64,000 nucleotides of DNA from Photobacterium chitinilyticum (GTDB lineage Bacteria > Pseudomonadota > Gammaproteobacteria > Enterobacterales > Vibrionaceae). The DNA is taken from positions 1 to 64,000 of the forward strand of contig NZ_RJLM01000009.1 in the NCBI RefSeq assembly GCF_004104355.1. The letters run 5' to 3'. The notes beneath the pieces are model-generated. The model was not told where the DNA came from and made no database searches. It saw only the letters and a program-made list of their open reading frames with translations. Of the stretch, positions 16,508-26,439 are shown one piece after another (positions within the stretch are counted from its first letter, which is position 1; every line of letters starts with the position of its first letter). Both the position numbers and the translations under genes were made by a program.

Positions 16508-16700
16508 GCTTTATATACCCATAGAAAACTTGTTTTTTTGCTGGAATCACTATAGTTTTTCGGTTAAGTAGTTATTTTTTAATCTTTCGGCTAAATGTTA
16601 ACCTGTACCTTAATCCTATACCGAAACGGCGGTCCAGCAAGTAAGTGCGGTATTATCTAACATTTAGCTTTAATTGTCTTTATAGGATGTAGGAGTACGC

Positions 16701-18209
16701 ATGGAGTTCAGTGTAAAAAGTGGTAGCCCCGAGAAACAGCGAAGTGCCTGTATTGTCGTCGGCGTCTTCGAACCACGTCGCCTCTCTCCAATTGCCGAAC
16801 AACTCGATAAAATCAGCGACGGCTATATCAGCTCCCTGTTGCGTCGTGGTGATTTAGAGGGTAAGCCCGGTCAGATGCTGCTTCTTCACCATGTGCCAAA
16901 CGTATTATCTGAACGTGTATTACTGGTTGGTTGTGGTAAAGAGCGCGAGCTTGATGAACGTCAGTACAAGCAAATCATCAAGAAAACCATCAGCACCCTA
17001 AACGAAACCGGCTCGATGGAAGCCGTTTGCTTCCTGACTGAATTACACGTCAAAGGCCGCGATACCTACTGGAAAGTACGCCAGGCAGTCGAAACAACCA
17101 AAGACAGCCTATATACTTTTAACCAGTTCAAGAGCAACAAGCCGGAAACCCGCCGCCCACTTCGCAAACTGGTATTCAATGTCCCGACCCGTCGTGAGCT
17201 ATCGTTGGGCGAGCGTGCGATTGCACATGGCTTGGCTGTGGCTTCTGGTGTAAAAGCCGGTAAAGACTTAGGTAACATGCCGCCAAACGTGGCTAACCCT
17301 GCGTACCTGGCCTCTCAGGCCCGTCGCCTTGCTGATGATTTCGAAACAGTCAGTTCCAAAATCATCGGAGAGCAAGAAATGAAAGAGCTGGGTATGACAT
17401 CCTACCTGGCTGTGGGTCAGGGCTCGAAGAACGAAGCCATGATGTCGGTGATCGAATACAAAGGCAGCTCAGATCCTGCAGCCAAGCCTATTGTACTGGT
17501 CGGCAAAGGCCTGACATTTGATTCAGGCGGTATTTCTATCAAGCCATCGGCCCAGATGGATGAGATGAAATATGATATGTGCGGTGCTGCAACCGTCTTT
17601 GGTGCAATGAAATCACTGGCCAAATTGAACCTGCCGATTAACGTTGTCGGTATTTTGGCTGGCTGTGAAAACATGCCCGGTGGCAGTGCATACCGTCCGG
17701 GAGATATTCTGACAACCATGTCGGGCCAGACGGTTGAAGTATTGAATACCGATGCTGAAGGCCGACTGGTACTGTGCGATGCACTAACGTACGTCGAGCG
17801 TTTCGAGCCAGAATGTGTCGTGGACGTCGCCACCCTGACCGGTGCCTGTGTTGTTGCCCTCGGCAACCATATCAGCGGTTTGATTGCCAACCACAACCCG
17901 CTGGCCCATGAGCTGATCAATGCATCAGAGCAGGCTGGTGACCGTGCATGGCGTCTGCCGATGTCGGACGAATACCAGGAGCAACTGGCAAGTCCGTTTG
18001 CTGATATGGCAAACTTGGGCTCTCCGGGCGCGGGCACTATTACCGCAGGCTGTTTCCTTTCTCGCTTCACCAAGAAGTACAACTGGGCTCACCTCGATAT
18101 CGCAGGTACAGCGTGGGTCGGCGGCAAGAACAAAGGTTCTACCGGACGACCGGTCCCATTACTGGTCCAGTTCCTACTCAACCGTGCCGGCCAAGAAAAC
18201 GTCGAATAA
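16701..18209 (+). CDS. pepA: Leucyl aminopeptidase (aminopeptidase A)
   Basis: This 502-residue M17 peptidase has the metal- and substrate-binding motifs [11 protein letters not shown] near residue 267 and [10 protein letters not shown] near 348. Those residues bind two divalent metals in the C-terminal catalytic domain. It removes N-terminal residues, leucine preferentially, and in E. coli also binds DNA at the carAB control region and at the cer site for XerCD recombination. The start has AGGAG seven bases upstream. The length matches E. coli PepA (503). It is followed by a terminator and then holC, as in vibrios. Confidence 0.97.
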   Translation: MEFSVKSGSPEKQRSACIVVGVFEPRRLSPIAEQLDKISDGYISSLLRRGDLEGKPGQMLLLHHVPNVLSERVLLVGCGKERELDERQYKQIIKKTISTLNETGSMEAVCFLTELHVKGRDTYWKVRQAVETTKDSLYTFNQFKSNKPETRRPLRKLVFNVPTRRELSLGERAIAHGLAVASGVKAGKDLGNMPPNVANPAYLASQARRLADDFETVSSKIIGEQEMKELGMTSYLAVGQGSKNEAMMSVIEYKGSSDPAAKPIVLVGKGLTFDSGGISIKPSAQMDEMKYDMCGAATVFGAMKSLAKLNLPINVVGILAGCENMPGGSAYRPGDILTTMSGQTVEVLNTDAEGRLVLCDALTYVERFEPECVVDVATLTGACVVALGNHISGLIANHNPLAHELINASEQAGDRAWRLPMSDEYQEQLASPFADMANLGSPGAGTITAGCFLSRFTKKYNWAHLDIAGTAWVGGKNKGSTGRPVPLLVQFLLNRAGQENVE

Positions 18210-18219
18210 ATCAGACAAC

Positions 18220-18247
18220 AAAGGGGCCGCAAGGCCCCTTTCTTTTT
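18220..18247 (+). terminator. Terminator after pepA
   Basis: AAAGGGGCC-GCAA-GGCCCCTTT followed by CTTTTTG is a strong intrinsic terminator 10 bases after the pepA stop. holC begins only 13 bases downstream, so holC would depend on read-through or on a promoter within this stretch. Confidence 0.88.
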
Positions 18248-18260
18248 GAGAACAATCACT

Positions 18261-18713
18261 ATGACTCATGCTACTTTTTATATTATTGATGACAAACAGA
18301 TTGAAGCCGATAGCGACTATCAGTTTCACTTCGCCTGCCATCAAGCAGCATTGAGTTATAAGCAAGGCCACAAGGTCTACCTCCTCGCCGGCAGTAAAGA
18401 GCAGGCAGAGCAAATAGATGAGTATCTTTGGCAGCAAGAGCCGGACAATTTCGTGCCGCACAATCTCATTGGTGAAGGCCCTCGTGGCGGTTCACCAGTC
18501 GAGATCGGCTGGCCGGGGTTACGTCATAGCGGACGCCGGGGCATCCTGATTAATTTGAGTCAGGATGCACCAAATTTTGCGGTTACCTTCTCACAAGTGG
18601 TAGACTTCGTTCCTTGCGATGAAAAGCTCAAGCAGCTGGCCCGTGAACGCTACAAGGCATATCGCCTTGTAGGCATTCAATTACAGACCACCGCTGCCCC
18701 TGAGACGCCCTAA
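18261..18713 (+). CDS. holC: DNA polymerase III chi subunit
   Basis: This 150-residue protein matches HolC, the clamp-loader accessory subunit that links DNA polymerase III to single-strand binding protein. The early TFYIIDD-like start (ATFYIIDD), the PLQ-free but typical [20 protein letters not shown] region near residue 90, and the [14 protein letters not shown] motif near 110 support the call. The start was set at 18261 (ATG) rather than an in-frame TTG 15 bases earlier, since family members begin with a short residue run before FYII. It precedes valS by 28 bases, the usual neighbour. Confidence 0.93.
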   Translation: MTHATFYIIDDKQIEADSDYQFHFACHQAALSYKQGHKVYLLAGSKEQAEQIDEYLWQQEPDNFVPHNLIGEGPRGGSPVEIGWPGLRHSGRRGILINLSQDAPNFAVTFSQVVDFVPCDEKLKQLARERYKAYRLVGIQLQTTAAPETP

Positions 18714-18741
18714 TTCCCATGTAGATCCTTCTAAGAGCGCT

Positions 18742-21615
18742 ATGGAAAAGACATACAACCCACAATCAATCGAACAGGCGCTGTACCAGCGCTGGGAAGA
18801 GGCTGGCTACTTCAAGCCTCATGGTGACACATCTAAAGATGCATACAGCATCATGATCCCACCACCAAACGTCACTGGCAGCCTTCACATGGGCCACGCG
18901 TTCCAGGATACCATCATGGATACCCTGATCCGCTGTGAACGCATGAAGGGAAAAAACACCCTTTGGCAAGTCGGTACCGACCACGCAGGTATCGCAACCC
19001 AAATGGTTGTGGAGCGTAAGATTGCAGCCGAAGAAGGCAAGACTAAGCACGACTACGGCCGTGACGCTTTCATCGACAAAATCTGGGAATGGAAAGCGGA
19101 GTCTGGCGGTAACATTACCCAACAGCTTCGTCGCCTTGGCGCATCGGTAGACTGGGATCGTGAACGCTTCACGATGGATGACGGCCTATCAAATGCAGTA
19201 CAAGAAGTATTCGTACGTCTTTACGAAGACGACCTTATCTACCGTGGTAAGCGTCTGGTTAACTGGGATCCTAAGCTACACACAGCGATCTCAGATCTAG
19301 AAGTTGAAAACAAAGATAAAAAAGGCCACATGTGGCACTTCCGCTACCCGCTAGCGGACGGCGTGAAAACAGCCGACGGCAAAGACTACATCGTAGTAGC
19401 AACCACGCGTCCAGAAACCATGCTGGGCGATACCGGTGTTGCTGTTAACCCTGAAGATCCGCGCTACCAAGATCTGATCGGTAAAGAAATTCTACTGCCT
19501 ATCGTAGGCCGTCGTATTCCAATCGTTGGCGATGAACACGCTGACATGGAAAAAGGCACAGGTTGTGTGAAGATCACCCCTGCGCACGACTTCAATGACT
19601 ACGAAGTTGGTAAGCGTCATAGCCTGCCTATGATCAACATCCTAACTTTCAATGCAGACATCCGTGATACCGCTGAAGTCTTCACCACTAACGGTGAGCC
19701 AAGCACAGCATACAACACAGATCTGCCAGCGAAATACCACGGTATGGAGCGCTTTGCAGCACGTAAAGCTATCGTCGCTGAATTTGAAGAACTAGGCCTA
19801 CTCGAAGAAATTAAAGATCACGACCTGACCGTACCTTACGGCGACCGTGGTGGCGTCGTTATCGAGCCGATGCTAACTGACCAATGGTATGTACGCGCTG
19901 CACCTCTTGCAGAAACGGCAACCAAAGCAGTTGAAGACGGCGAGATCCAATTCGTACCTAAACAATACGAAAACATGTACTTCTCTTGGATGCGTGACAT
20001 TCAAGACTGGTGTATCTCTCGTCAACTTTGGTGGGGTCATCGCATCCCGGCCTGGTACGACAACGAAGGCAATGTATACGTTGGCCGTACTGAAGAAGAA
20101 GTACGTACAAACAATAACCTGGCACCTGTAGTTGTACTTCGCCAAGACGACGATGTACTGGATACTTGGTTCTCATCGGCATTGTGGACATTTGGTACAC
20201 AAGGCTGGCCTGAGCAAACACCTGATCTTAAAACCTTCCACCCGTCTGACGTGTTGGTAACAGGTTTTGACATCATTTTCTTCTGGGTTGCCCGCATGAT
20301 CATGATGACCATGCACTTCTGTAAAGATGAAAACGGCAAACCACAAGTTCCGTTCAAAACCGTTTACGTTACAGGTCTTATCCGTGATGAAAACGGCGAC
20401 AAGATGTCGAAGTCGAAAGGTAACGTTATCGACCCAATCGACATGATTGACGGCATCGGCCTTGAAGAGCTAGTAGAGAAGCGTTGTGGCAACATGATGC
20501 AACCAAAACTGGCAGCTAAGATCGAAAAACAAACGCGTAAAACGTTTGAAAACGGTATTGAAGCATACGGTACTGATGCATTGCGCTTTACCCTGGCGGC
20601 AATGGCGTCAACCGGTCGTGATATCAACTGGGACATGAAGCGCCTGGAAGGTTACCGCAACTTCTGTAACAAGCTATGGAACGCAAGTCGTTACGTGCTA
20701 ATGAACACAGAAGATCAAGATTGTGGCATGACCGCTGATCTGACTAACGCTGCTGAGATGGAATTCTCACTGGCTGACAAGTGGATCGAGTCTCAGTTTG
20801 AGCTAGCAGCAAAAGATTTCAACGTACACATCGAGAACTACCGTCTTGATATGGCTGCGGGCACAATCTACGAGTTCATCTGGAACCAATTCTGTGACTG
20901 GTACCTAGAGCTAACGAAACCTGTTCTATGGAAAGGCACTGAAGCACAACAGCGTGCGACACGCTACACATTGATCACTGTGTTAGAGAAGACACTGCGT
21001 CTTGCTCACCCTGTACTGCCGTACATCACAGAATCAATCTGGCAGAGCGTGAAGCCGTTAATCAAAGGTGTTGATGGCGAAACCATCATGACGCAGGCAC
21101 TGCCTCAGTTTGATGAAGCAAACTTCAACGCTGACGCTGTTGCAGATATCGAGTGGGTGAAAGCCTTCATTACTAGCATTCGTAACCTACGTGCTGAGTA
21201 CGATATCGCACCGAGCAAAGGCTTGGACGTAATGCTGAAAGTTGCAGGCGAGAAAGACGCTGCACGTCTTCAAGCGAACACAGTGGTTCTACAATCACTG
21301 GCGAAGCTAGACAGTATTAAAGTGTTGGCTGACGGTGAAGAGACACCGGCATGTGCAACGTCACTTGTAGGTAAATCTGAGCTGATGATCCCTATGGCTG
21401 GCCTTATCGACAAGGATGCAGAACTAGCCCGCCTTGATAAGGAAGTGGCTAAGATTCAAGGTGAAGTTAAGCGTATCGAAGGTAAACTAAGCAATGAGGG
21501 TTTTGTTGCCAAGGCCCCTGAAGCAGTTATCGCGAAAGAGCGCGAAAAGCTAACGGGTTACCAAGAGAAGCTTGTGAAGCTTGAAGCACAAAAAGAAACT
21601 ATTGCGGCGCTATAA
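18742..21615 (+). CDS. valS: Valyl-tRNA synthetase
   Basis: This 957-residue class I synthetase has the HIGH-type motif LHMGHAF near residue 47 and KMSKSKGN near 554. An editing domain lies between them (about 190-345), and the C-terminal 65 residues form a coiled-coil arm. It charges tRNA-Val and hydrolyses mischarged threonine. The length matches E. coli ValS (951). Codon choice is strongly biased (many CTA, CGT and GGT codons), as in other highly expressed genes of the family. It lies downstream of holC and ends in a strong terminator. Confidence 0.98.
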   Translation: MEKTYNPQSIEQALYQRWEEAGYFKPHGDTSKDAYSIMIPPPNVTGSLHMGHAFQDTIMDTLIRCERMKGKNTLWQVGTDHAGIATQMVVERKIAAEEGKTKHDYGRDAFIDKIWEWKAESGGNITQQLRRLGASVDWDRERFTMDDGLSNAVQEVFVRLYEDDLIYRGKRLVNWDPKLHTAISDLEVENKDKKGHMWHFRYPLADGVKTADGKDYIVVATTRPETMLGDTGVAVNPEDPRYQDLIGKEILLPIVGRRIPIVGDEHADMEKGTGCVKITPAHDFNDYEVGKRHSLPMINILTFNADIRDTAEVFTTNGEPSTAYNTDLPAKYHGMERFAARKAIVAEFEELGLLEEIKDHDLTVPYGDRGGVVIEPMLTDQWYVRAAPLAETATKAVEDGEIQFVPKQYENMYFSWMRDIQDWCISRQLWWGHRIPAWYDNEGNVYVGRTEEEVRTNNNLAPVVVLRQDDDVLDTWFSSALWTFGTQGWPEQTPDLKTFHPSDVLVTGFDIIFFWVARMIMMTMHFCKDENGKPQVPFKTVYVTGLIRDENGDKMSKSKGNVIDPIDMIDGIGLEELVEKRCGNMMQPKLAAKIEKQTRKTFENGIEAYGTDALRFTLAAMASTGRDINWDMKRLEGYRNFCNKLWNASRYVLMNTEDQDCGMTADLTNAAEMEFSLADKWIESQFELAAKDFNVHIENYRLDMAAGTIYEFIWNQFCDWYLELTKPVLWKGTEAQQRATRYTLITVLEKTLRLAHPVLPYITESIWQSVKPLIKGVDGETIMTQALPQFDEANFNADAVADIEWVKAFITSIRNLRAEYDIAPSKGLDVMLKVAGEKDAARLQANTVVLQSLAKLDSIKVLADGEETPACATSLVGKSELMIPMAGLIDKDAELARLDKEVAKIQGEVKRIEGKLSNEGFVAKAPEAVIAKEREKLTGYQEKLVKLEAQKETIAAL

Positions 21616-21660
21616 GTAGCGCTAGCAACAAGCTTCTAGTTTATAGAATCGTTTAAAATC

Positions 21661-21692
21661 AAAAAGCTGACGAGAAATCGTCAGCTTTTTTG
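21661..21692 (+). terminator. Terminator after valS
   Basis: AAAAAGCTGACGA-GAAA-TCGTCAGCTTTTT is a perfect 13-bp stem with a GAAA tetraloop and a T tract. Confidence 0.95.
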
Positions 21693-21712
21693 TTTTTAGG
21701 TCCTTGACTTTG

Positions 21713-21748
21713 TTGCGTCACGCAATTAAATATAGTTGTATATCGCAA
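21713..21748. promoter_or_regulatory. Paired TTG-N7-CAA boxes before the MarR-GNAT gene
   Basis: Two related 13-bp elements lie upstream of the start: TTGCGTCACGCAA (21713-21725, perfect 5-bp arms) and TTGTATATCGCAA (21736-21748). Their centres are 23 bases apart, close to two helical turns. This is the expected layout for cooperative binding by a dimeric MarR-type repressor, and the downstream gene encodes one, so autoregulation is plausible. Confidence 0.55.
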
Positions 21749-21766
21749 CAATATAGGTTCAATCAA

Positions 21767-22672
21767 ATGGATGCCAAGTCACTACGCCAACTATCTCGCC
21801 AACTTGTACGCCAGCTCGGTATGCTAGACAACCAGTGTGGCACCATGGCCCTCACTCCTGTTCAGGCTCATTCCCTTATCGAACTTGAGCAAAGCGCTAC
21901 CACTGTCAATGAGATGGCCCACCGCCTCAATGTCGATAAATCCAATGCCAGCCGCACCTTGGCCGTCTTGCTTAATCAGGGGCTAGTAAAGTCAGTACCT
22001 AACCCTCTTGATAAACGTAGCCAGATCTTTCAGCTCACCACTACGGGTAAGGAAAAGCTCGCAGCACTCCACCAGCAACTGAATACACAAGTTGATAGCT
22101 GGCTGGCCCAGATGGATCTCGATGAAATCAATCAGCTGGACCAAAGCCTAAAGAGGTACACCAAGTCCATGCTTGCAGCCTCGCGACAGAGTGAATACGA
22201 GATCCGGCGTATGACACCGCTTGATAACGCCTCTATCGCGGCGGTAATCCGGCGGGTCTCGGCAGAGTATGGTCTGACCGCCGACAAAGGCTATGGGGTT
22301 GCCGATCCAACACTGGATACAATGAGCGAGGTCTATCAGCATGAAGGGAGCAACTATTGGGTTATTGAGCATAACAACCGCATACTGGGTGGCGGTGGTA
22401 TTGCTCCCTTAGCGGGGGAAGATAAGGTTTGTGAGCTACAGAAAATGTACTTCCTGCCAGAGTTGAGAGGCCGAGGACTAGCGAGGAAACTGGCGGTAAC
22501 AGCACTCGATTTTGCCCGCAAACAAGGTTACGCCGGCTGCTACCTCGAAACGACAGCCAATCTAACCGAGGCAATTGCCCTTTATCAATCACTCGGCTTT
22601 GTCAAAATCCACCATGCAATGGGCAGTACCGGCCATGATGCCTGCGAGGTACGAATGCTAAAAACATTCTAG
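21767..22672 (+). CDS. MarR-type regulator fused to a GNAT acetyltransferase
   Basis: This 301-residue protein has an N-terminal MarR winged-helix domain (about 1-140, with [19 protein letters not shown] near residue 48). The C-terminal GNAT domain (about 150-300) has the acetyl-CoA-binding motif [15 protein letters not shown] near 230. MarR-GNAT fusions are widespread but few have known substrates. The enzyme half may acetylate a small molecule that the regulator half senses, or a protein. The ATG at 21767 is preferred, giving a start just before the first helix. It lies alone between valS and rraB with its own terminator. The domain call is firm; the target is unknown. Confidence 0.9.
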   Translation: MDAKSLRQLSRQLVRQLGMLDNQCGTMALTPVQAHSLIELEQSATTVNEMAHRLNVDKSNASRTLAVLLNQGLVKSVPNPLDKRSQIFQLTTTGKEKLAALHQQLNTQVDSWLAQMDLDEINQLDQSLKRYTKSMLAASRQSEYEIRRMTPLDNASIAAVIRRVSAEYGLTADKGYGVADPTLDTMSEVYQHEGSNYWVIEHNNRILGGGGIAPLAGEDKVCELQKMYFLPELRGRGLARKLAVTALDFARKQGYAGCYLETTANLTEAIALYQSLGFVKIHHAMGSTGHDACEVRMLKTF

Positions 22673-22682
22673 AAAACGTAAT

Positions 22683-22713
22683 AAAAAAGCTGGCCTGAGC
22701 CAGCTTTCTTTTT
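22683..22713. terminator. Bidirectional terminator between MarR-GNAT gene and rraB
   Basis: AAAGCTGGC-CTGA-GCCAGCTTT with A-rich left and T-rich right flanks serves the two convergent genes. Confidence 0.92.
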
Positions 22714-22727
22714 ATCAATAGCAAGGC

Positions 22728-23132
22728 TTATTCTTCGCCTTCACCCTCGATCTCTTCTTCGTCATCTTCACCCGACTCGAAGTATGTCCCCCAGCCGTCG
22801 TAATCGATATTGTGCTTTTCAGCCAGCTTGATGAGCTTTTCAGCCTGCTCATCAATCAACTCAGCCTTCAGGGCAGACTCCATAACCGCGTCAAAGCATA
22901 CCACCTTGCCGCCACCATCTTCCGGTGCCAGTTCCAGTTCTTCTGCCTCTAATACTTCAAAGCCCATTTTGAAGGCTTCTACCGCAGCACCTTCCAGCTC
23001 TTCAAATGTATCCGCAGAGAAGTGGTGCTCAATGGTATAAAGGGCTTCAGGTTCGCTGCCATCTTCCAGCAATGCCGCAATAATGTCGCGGGTTTCTTCC
23101 TTCTGCTCTTCAATCAGTTCTGCATAAGACAT
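22728..23132 (-). CDS. rraB: Ribonuclease E inhibitor RraB
   Basis: This 134-residue acidic protein matches RraB, which binds the C-terminal scaffold of RNase E and changes degradosome composition and activity. The family pattern includes an N-terminal [18 protein letters not shown] helix, [12 protein letters not shown] near residue 38, and YDGWGTYFE near 110. The C-terminal tail is almost entirely Asp and Glu, as usual. The start at 23132 has GGAG seven bases upstream; the longer frame reaching 23225 lacks a signal. Confidence 0.93.
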   Translation of the reverse strand: MSYAELIEEQKEETRDIIAALLEDGSEPEALYTIEHHFSADTFEELEGAAVEAFKMGFEVLEAEELELAPEDGGGKVVCFDAVMESALKAELIDEQAEKLIKLAEKHNIDYDGWGTYFESGEDDEEEIEGEGEE

Positions 23133-23647
23133 GGGGTAACTCCACCTATGGAATAAAATTTCAGGCAAATATCGCATGGATTGAACGTAATTACCATGCT
23201 GCTGATAAAAATTGATATTTATCAAACTAAGCTTCGATTCTGTTCACTGGATAACCATCCCACAAACTGCATAATATTCCCTTTTATGCGCTCCCATTGA
23301 ATGAAACCAGTGCGACTTTATATAGGAAAAAGCGCATAACAAAACAGCCATCAGGAACCATGCCCGCCCTTAAAGGCCATTATTTATAGGCTTGCTTTCT
23401 TGGGGGGCGCTTCTTTATGAATAAATCTTTTTCGTTGTTTTAATACCTAAAAGCATATTCACCCATTTATTGGTGAAAAATACCCTCACCATCAAATTTT
23501 ATGATTCTCTTGCTGCATAATCACCCCCAAAAAATGTGAACGAAACCAAAGTTAAACCCTGCGGGGAAGCATAAAATCATCCCGCAAAACAAAAAAACAG
23601 ACTCGCAGCAAAGACTGTAGAGCTACTAAAATATGAGAGATACGATC
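23133..23647. other. Intergenic region upstream of the arc cluster
   Basis: This 515-base stretch holds no convincing gene. It contains TGCATAATATTCCC (23268-23281), which resembles a degenerate ARG box. Two 9-bp inverted arms lie 38 bases apart: TTATGCGCT (23284-23292) and AGCGCATAA (23331-23339). A short hairpin, TGGTGA/TCACCA, lies at 23471-23491. These are candidate sites for control of the downstream arginine genes, with no proof of function. The last 15 bases are almost identical to the bases just upstream of arcA. Confidence 0.5.
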
Positions 23648-23869
23648 ATGAGTAAGTTCTATCCCGGCTCCGAGCCTGGGCGCCGACGGCGCACCTTGCA
23701 ACGCCGCCTCAGAGGAGCGCTCACTTATCAGACCTTGGCAAACGGTAATGCCAGCCCAAGCGAAATGCTAACGGCCCATCACCGCCATAGGTCAGGTAAT
23801 GAGCGTGACAACCTGACGCCAAATCCACACCACTCTTTAGCGACGATTGCCTGCCTGCAAACACTGTAG
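23648..23869 (+). pseudogene. Decayed arcA 5' copy or arginine-rich leader ORF
   Basis: This 73-codon frame opens exactly like arcA: GAGAGATACGATC, ATG and the next 12 bases are identical to those at 26451-26478. After that the protein still aligns with the first 30 or more residues of arginine deiminase (M-S-K-F-Y-x-G-S-E-x-G, R-R, L-T), about half identical. Weaker DNA similarity continues to roughly codon 55 (AGGT-A-GAGC-TGAC) before the frame ends. The catalytic domain is missing. The run PGRRRRTLQRRLRG is unusually arginine-rich. It lies 175 bases upstream of the transporter gene. It is either a relic of a duplicated arcA or a retained leader peptide; the sequence does not decide. Confidence 0.65.
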
Positions 23870-24044
23870 CGCATGGATGATCAATATGCATTCAGCAGCT
23901 GTTAACGCTAATTAGCCGCACGCACCGCTGATACCACTTTTCACTGAACAATTTGTTCAGGGAGCACCGTCATGCCAAGCAAAGCGTTTGGCACACAGAA
24001 TGACCCTTTGTGCTGGCGACAGCCATAAAGGCAAGGAGACAACA

Positions 24045-25490
24045 ATGACGACGCAAACCGTAAACAAAGAAGAAAAAGGTGGCTTCTTCGCCAACTTTAA
24101 ATTCCCTTCGGCTTATACCATTCTTTTTGGCTTGATCGCCCTAGTAGCACTGATGACCTGGATCGTTCCAGCCGGTCAATATGACCGTGTAATGAACGAA
24201 GATCTAGGCAAAGAAGTACCAGTTACAGGAACATATCAAGCGGTAGAAAATAACCCTCAAGGTGTAGTGGATGTTCTACTGGCACCGATTGATGGTTTCT
24301 ACGACCACAACTCGTACGAAGCAGCAGCGATTGATGTTTCATTATTCATTCTTGTCATTGGTGGTTTCCTTGGTCTTGTGACCAAAACCGGCGCTATCGA
24401 TGCAGGTATCGAACGTGTGACTGCTCGACTGAAAGGCCGTGAAGAAATGATGATACCGATCCTGATGGCTCTTTTTGCCGCAGGCGGTACTATTTACGGG
24501 ATGGCAGAAGAGTCACTACCTTTCTACACCTTACTTGTTCCTGTAATGATGGCAGCACGCTTCGACCCAGTTGTTGCAGCAGCAACCGTTCTTCTTGGTG
24601 CTGGTATCGGTACGCTAGGTTCTACCATTAACCCGTTCGCAACAGTAATCGCAGCAAACGCAGCAGGCATCCCTTTCACTGACGGCATCATGCTTCGCGT
24701 AGCAATGTTAGTTATTGGCTGGCTGATCTGTGTTGCCTACGTCATGCGTTACGCAAAAATGGTACGAGCAGACAAAACAAAATCACTTGTTTATGACAAA
24801 TACGAAGAGAACAAAGCGCACTTCCTAGGCAACCAGTCTGGCGAAATGTTGGAGTTCACGACTACACGTAAAATCATTCTGGCTATCTTCGCTGCATCTT
24901 TCGGCATCATGATCTACGGTGTTGCGGTTGCGGGTTGGTGGATGGCTGAAATATCAGGTATGTTCCTGGCATCAACAATCATCATCGGCCTGATTGCCCG
25001 CATGAGCGAAGAAGAGCTAACGTCCAGCTTTATCGACGGTGCTCGTGACCTACTGGGTGTCGCACTTATCATCGGTATCGCTCGTGGTATCGTGGTAATC
25101 ATGGACCGCGGTATGATCACAGATACAATCCTGAACACGGCAGAGCATGCGGTAACAGGTTTGTCTTCTATCGTATTCATCAACGTAATGTACTGGTTAG
25201 AAATCTTACTGTCTTTCCTAGTACCTTCATCTTCAGGCCTTGCGGTACTGACTATGCCTATCATGGCTCCGCTTGCTGACTTCGCTGGTGTAAGCCGTGA
25301 CCTCGTTGTAACAGCCTACCAATCAGCATCAGGTATTGTGAACCTAATGACACCAACATCAGCTGTTGTTATGGGTGGTCTGGCTATCGCTCGTGTTCCT
25401 TACGTTCGCTGGGTGAAATGGGTTGCGCCACTACTAGGTATTTTGACAGTACTTATCATGGCAATGCTCAGTGTCGGTGCAATGATGTAA
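24045..25490 (+). CDS. arcD: YfcC-family transporter, probable arginine/ornithine antiporter
   Basis: This 481-residue membrane protein belongs to the YfcC/DcuC-like family with about 12 transmembrane segments. The N-terminal FKFPSAYTILFGLI and the SLPFYTLLVPVMMA and PTSAVVMGGLA stretches are typical. Its place directly before arcA points to arginine import coupled to ornithine export. Members of the same family serve as ArcD in some streptococci. The start at 24045 has AAGGAG eight bases upstream. The product is best called ArcD by context; a peptide or dicarboxylate substrate cannot be excluded from sequence. The gene ends in its own terminator, 970 bases before arcA. Confidence 0.82.
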   Translation: MTTQTVNKEEKGGFFANFKFPSAYTILFGLIALVALMTWIVPAGQYDRVMNEDLGKEVPVTGTYQAVENNPQGVVDVLLAPIDGFYDHNSYEAAAIDVSLFILVIGGFLGLVTKTGAIDAGIERVTARLKGREEMMIPILMALFAAGGTIYGMAEESLPFYTLLVPVMMAARFDPVVAAATVLLGAGIGTLGSTINPFATVIAANAAGIPFTDGIMLRVAMLVIGWLICVAYVMRYAKMVRADKTKSLVYDKYEENKAHFLGNQSGEMLEFTTTRKIILAIFAASFGIMIYGVAVAGWWMAEISGMFLASTIIIGLIARMSEEELTSSFIDGARDLLGVALIIGIARGIVVIMDRGMITDTILNTAEHAVTGLSSIVFINVMYWLEILLSFLVPSSSGLAVLTMPIMAPLADFAGVSRDLVVTAYQSASGIVNLMTPTSAVVMGGLAIARVPYVRWVKWVAPLLGILTVLIMAMLSVGAMM

Positions 25491-25520
25491 TTCACGACTC
25501 GACCTTCTTCTGTTACCCCA

Positions 25521-25546
25521 AAAAAACCGCCTTCGGGCGGTTTTTT
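25521..25546 (+). terminator. Terminator after arcD
   Basis: AAAAAACCGCC-TTCG-GGCGGTTTTTT is a strong intrinsic terminator with a TTCG tetraloop, 30 bases after the arcD stop. It separates arcD from arcA, so arcA must have its own promoter. Confidence 0.95.
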
Positions 25547-25638
25547 ATTTAGACCTTATCGTCACGGCACTCATAATTACCTCTCGGCTATTCCCCAAAT
25601 ACATCAAAAGCATTCCCCTCCTAAATACTCCAAAACCT

Positions 25639-25677
25639 CTCCAGAACTACTCCAGAACTACTCCAGAACCACTCCAA
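25639..25677. repeat. 11-bp tandem repeat
   Basis: CTCCAGAACTA occurs at 25639-25649 and 25650-25660, then CTCCAGAACCA at 25661-25671, and a partial CTCCAAC copy follows. The period equals about one helical turn. It is unlike its AT-rich surroundings and lies about 790 bases upstream of arcA. Confidence 0.85.
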
Positions 25678-26039
25678 CAACCTCACCTAATGGCGCACCA
25701 ACAGTACTCAACCGCTGCCTACCCCCAAACAACGACTCTTTCATCACAATTATTCCCAAGAGCGAATCTGACTAAGTCATTCATGCGGAAACGAGTTTAT
25801 TGAGATAGCTTGAATATATACCTTCTTCAATGGCTGTTTATTATCATTAATTAAAACCGCTTCATCTCTTTTCTATAAAGCACCCTTTCAATTAAGAGAA
25901 AGTCACCAATGAATATAACAACCACAGATAAAACCAACATCAAAAGCAGAAAAGCGCCATCAAAAAAATGACTATATGAATTAATTGCCTCCTGTATTAA
26001 AACTACAAAACGGGCTTAATTCAAAATAAAAGGAAAAAT

Positions 26040-26064
26040 ATTTGTTACTGATTAAGTAACAAAT
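26040..26064. promoter_or_regulatory. Perfect 9-bp palindrome upstream of arcA
   Basis: ATTTGTTAC (26040-26048) and GTAACAAAT (26056-26064) are exact complements around the spacer TGATTAA. It could be a protein-binding operator or a short RNA hairpin. It lies about 400 bases before the arcA start. The binding factor is unknown. Confidence 0.5.
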
Positions 26065-26426
26065 GGCATTAATTTAGATAGACAACCATATAAACTGCAT
26101 AAGATTAGTATTATCACAATCTACCACCATAAAAACAAAGTGCATAAACTTCCCATCTCACACACAAAACCATTAAAAAACAACGAATCAGGCAACAACA
26201 AAGCGTGCATAACCCATAAAAAACACATAAAAACCCAGCATTGAAAAGAAGCTACAAATGCATGAATTATGTTAATAAAATCGATAGATCACGTTGCCTT
26301 ATTAATAATTAAAGTGTGACAAATGTCTAAGACTCTAATTAACGAAAGAGTAGAATCAATTACAGAAACGAAGCGGAGGATTAAATAATTCATTTAATCA
26401 CTTTGCAAAAAAACAAATATAGCTAA

Positions 26427-26439
26427 CAACATTATGTTG
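26427..26439. promoter_or_regulatory. Palindrome just upstream of the arcA start
   Basis: CAACAT-T-ATGTTG is a perfect 6-bp palindrome 24 bases before the arcA ATG, where it would lie at the promoter or in the 5' untranslated RNA. It may be an operator for a repressor of arcA. The decayed arcA copy at 23648 does not retain it. Confidence 0.45.

Noticed and set aside
17417-18082. A 221-codon frame antisense to pepA.
   Set aside because: pepA is certain in the other strand, and long antisense frames are expected where codon bias avoids stops on the opposite strand. No domain is recognisable.
25909-25971. A 20-codon frame beginning MNITTTDKTNIK in the arcD-arcA gap, with AGAGAAAG upstream, as a possible leader peptide.
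   Set aside because: It is short, of low complexity, 490 bases from arcA and not followed by an attenuator-like structure. Chance frames of this size are common in AT-rich DNA.
26375-26380. A strong GGAGGA ribosome site in the arcD-arcA gap.
   Set aside because: No ATG, GTG or TTG in a usable frame follows at proper distance, so no gene can be assigned to it.
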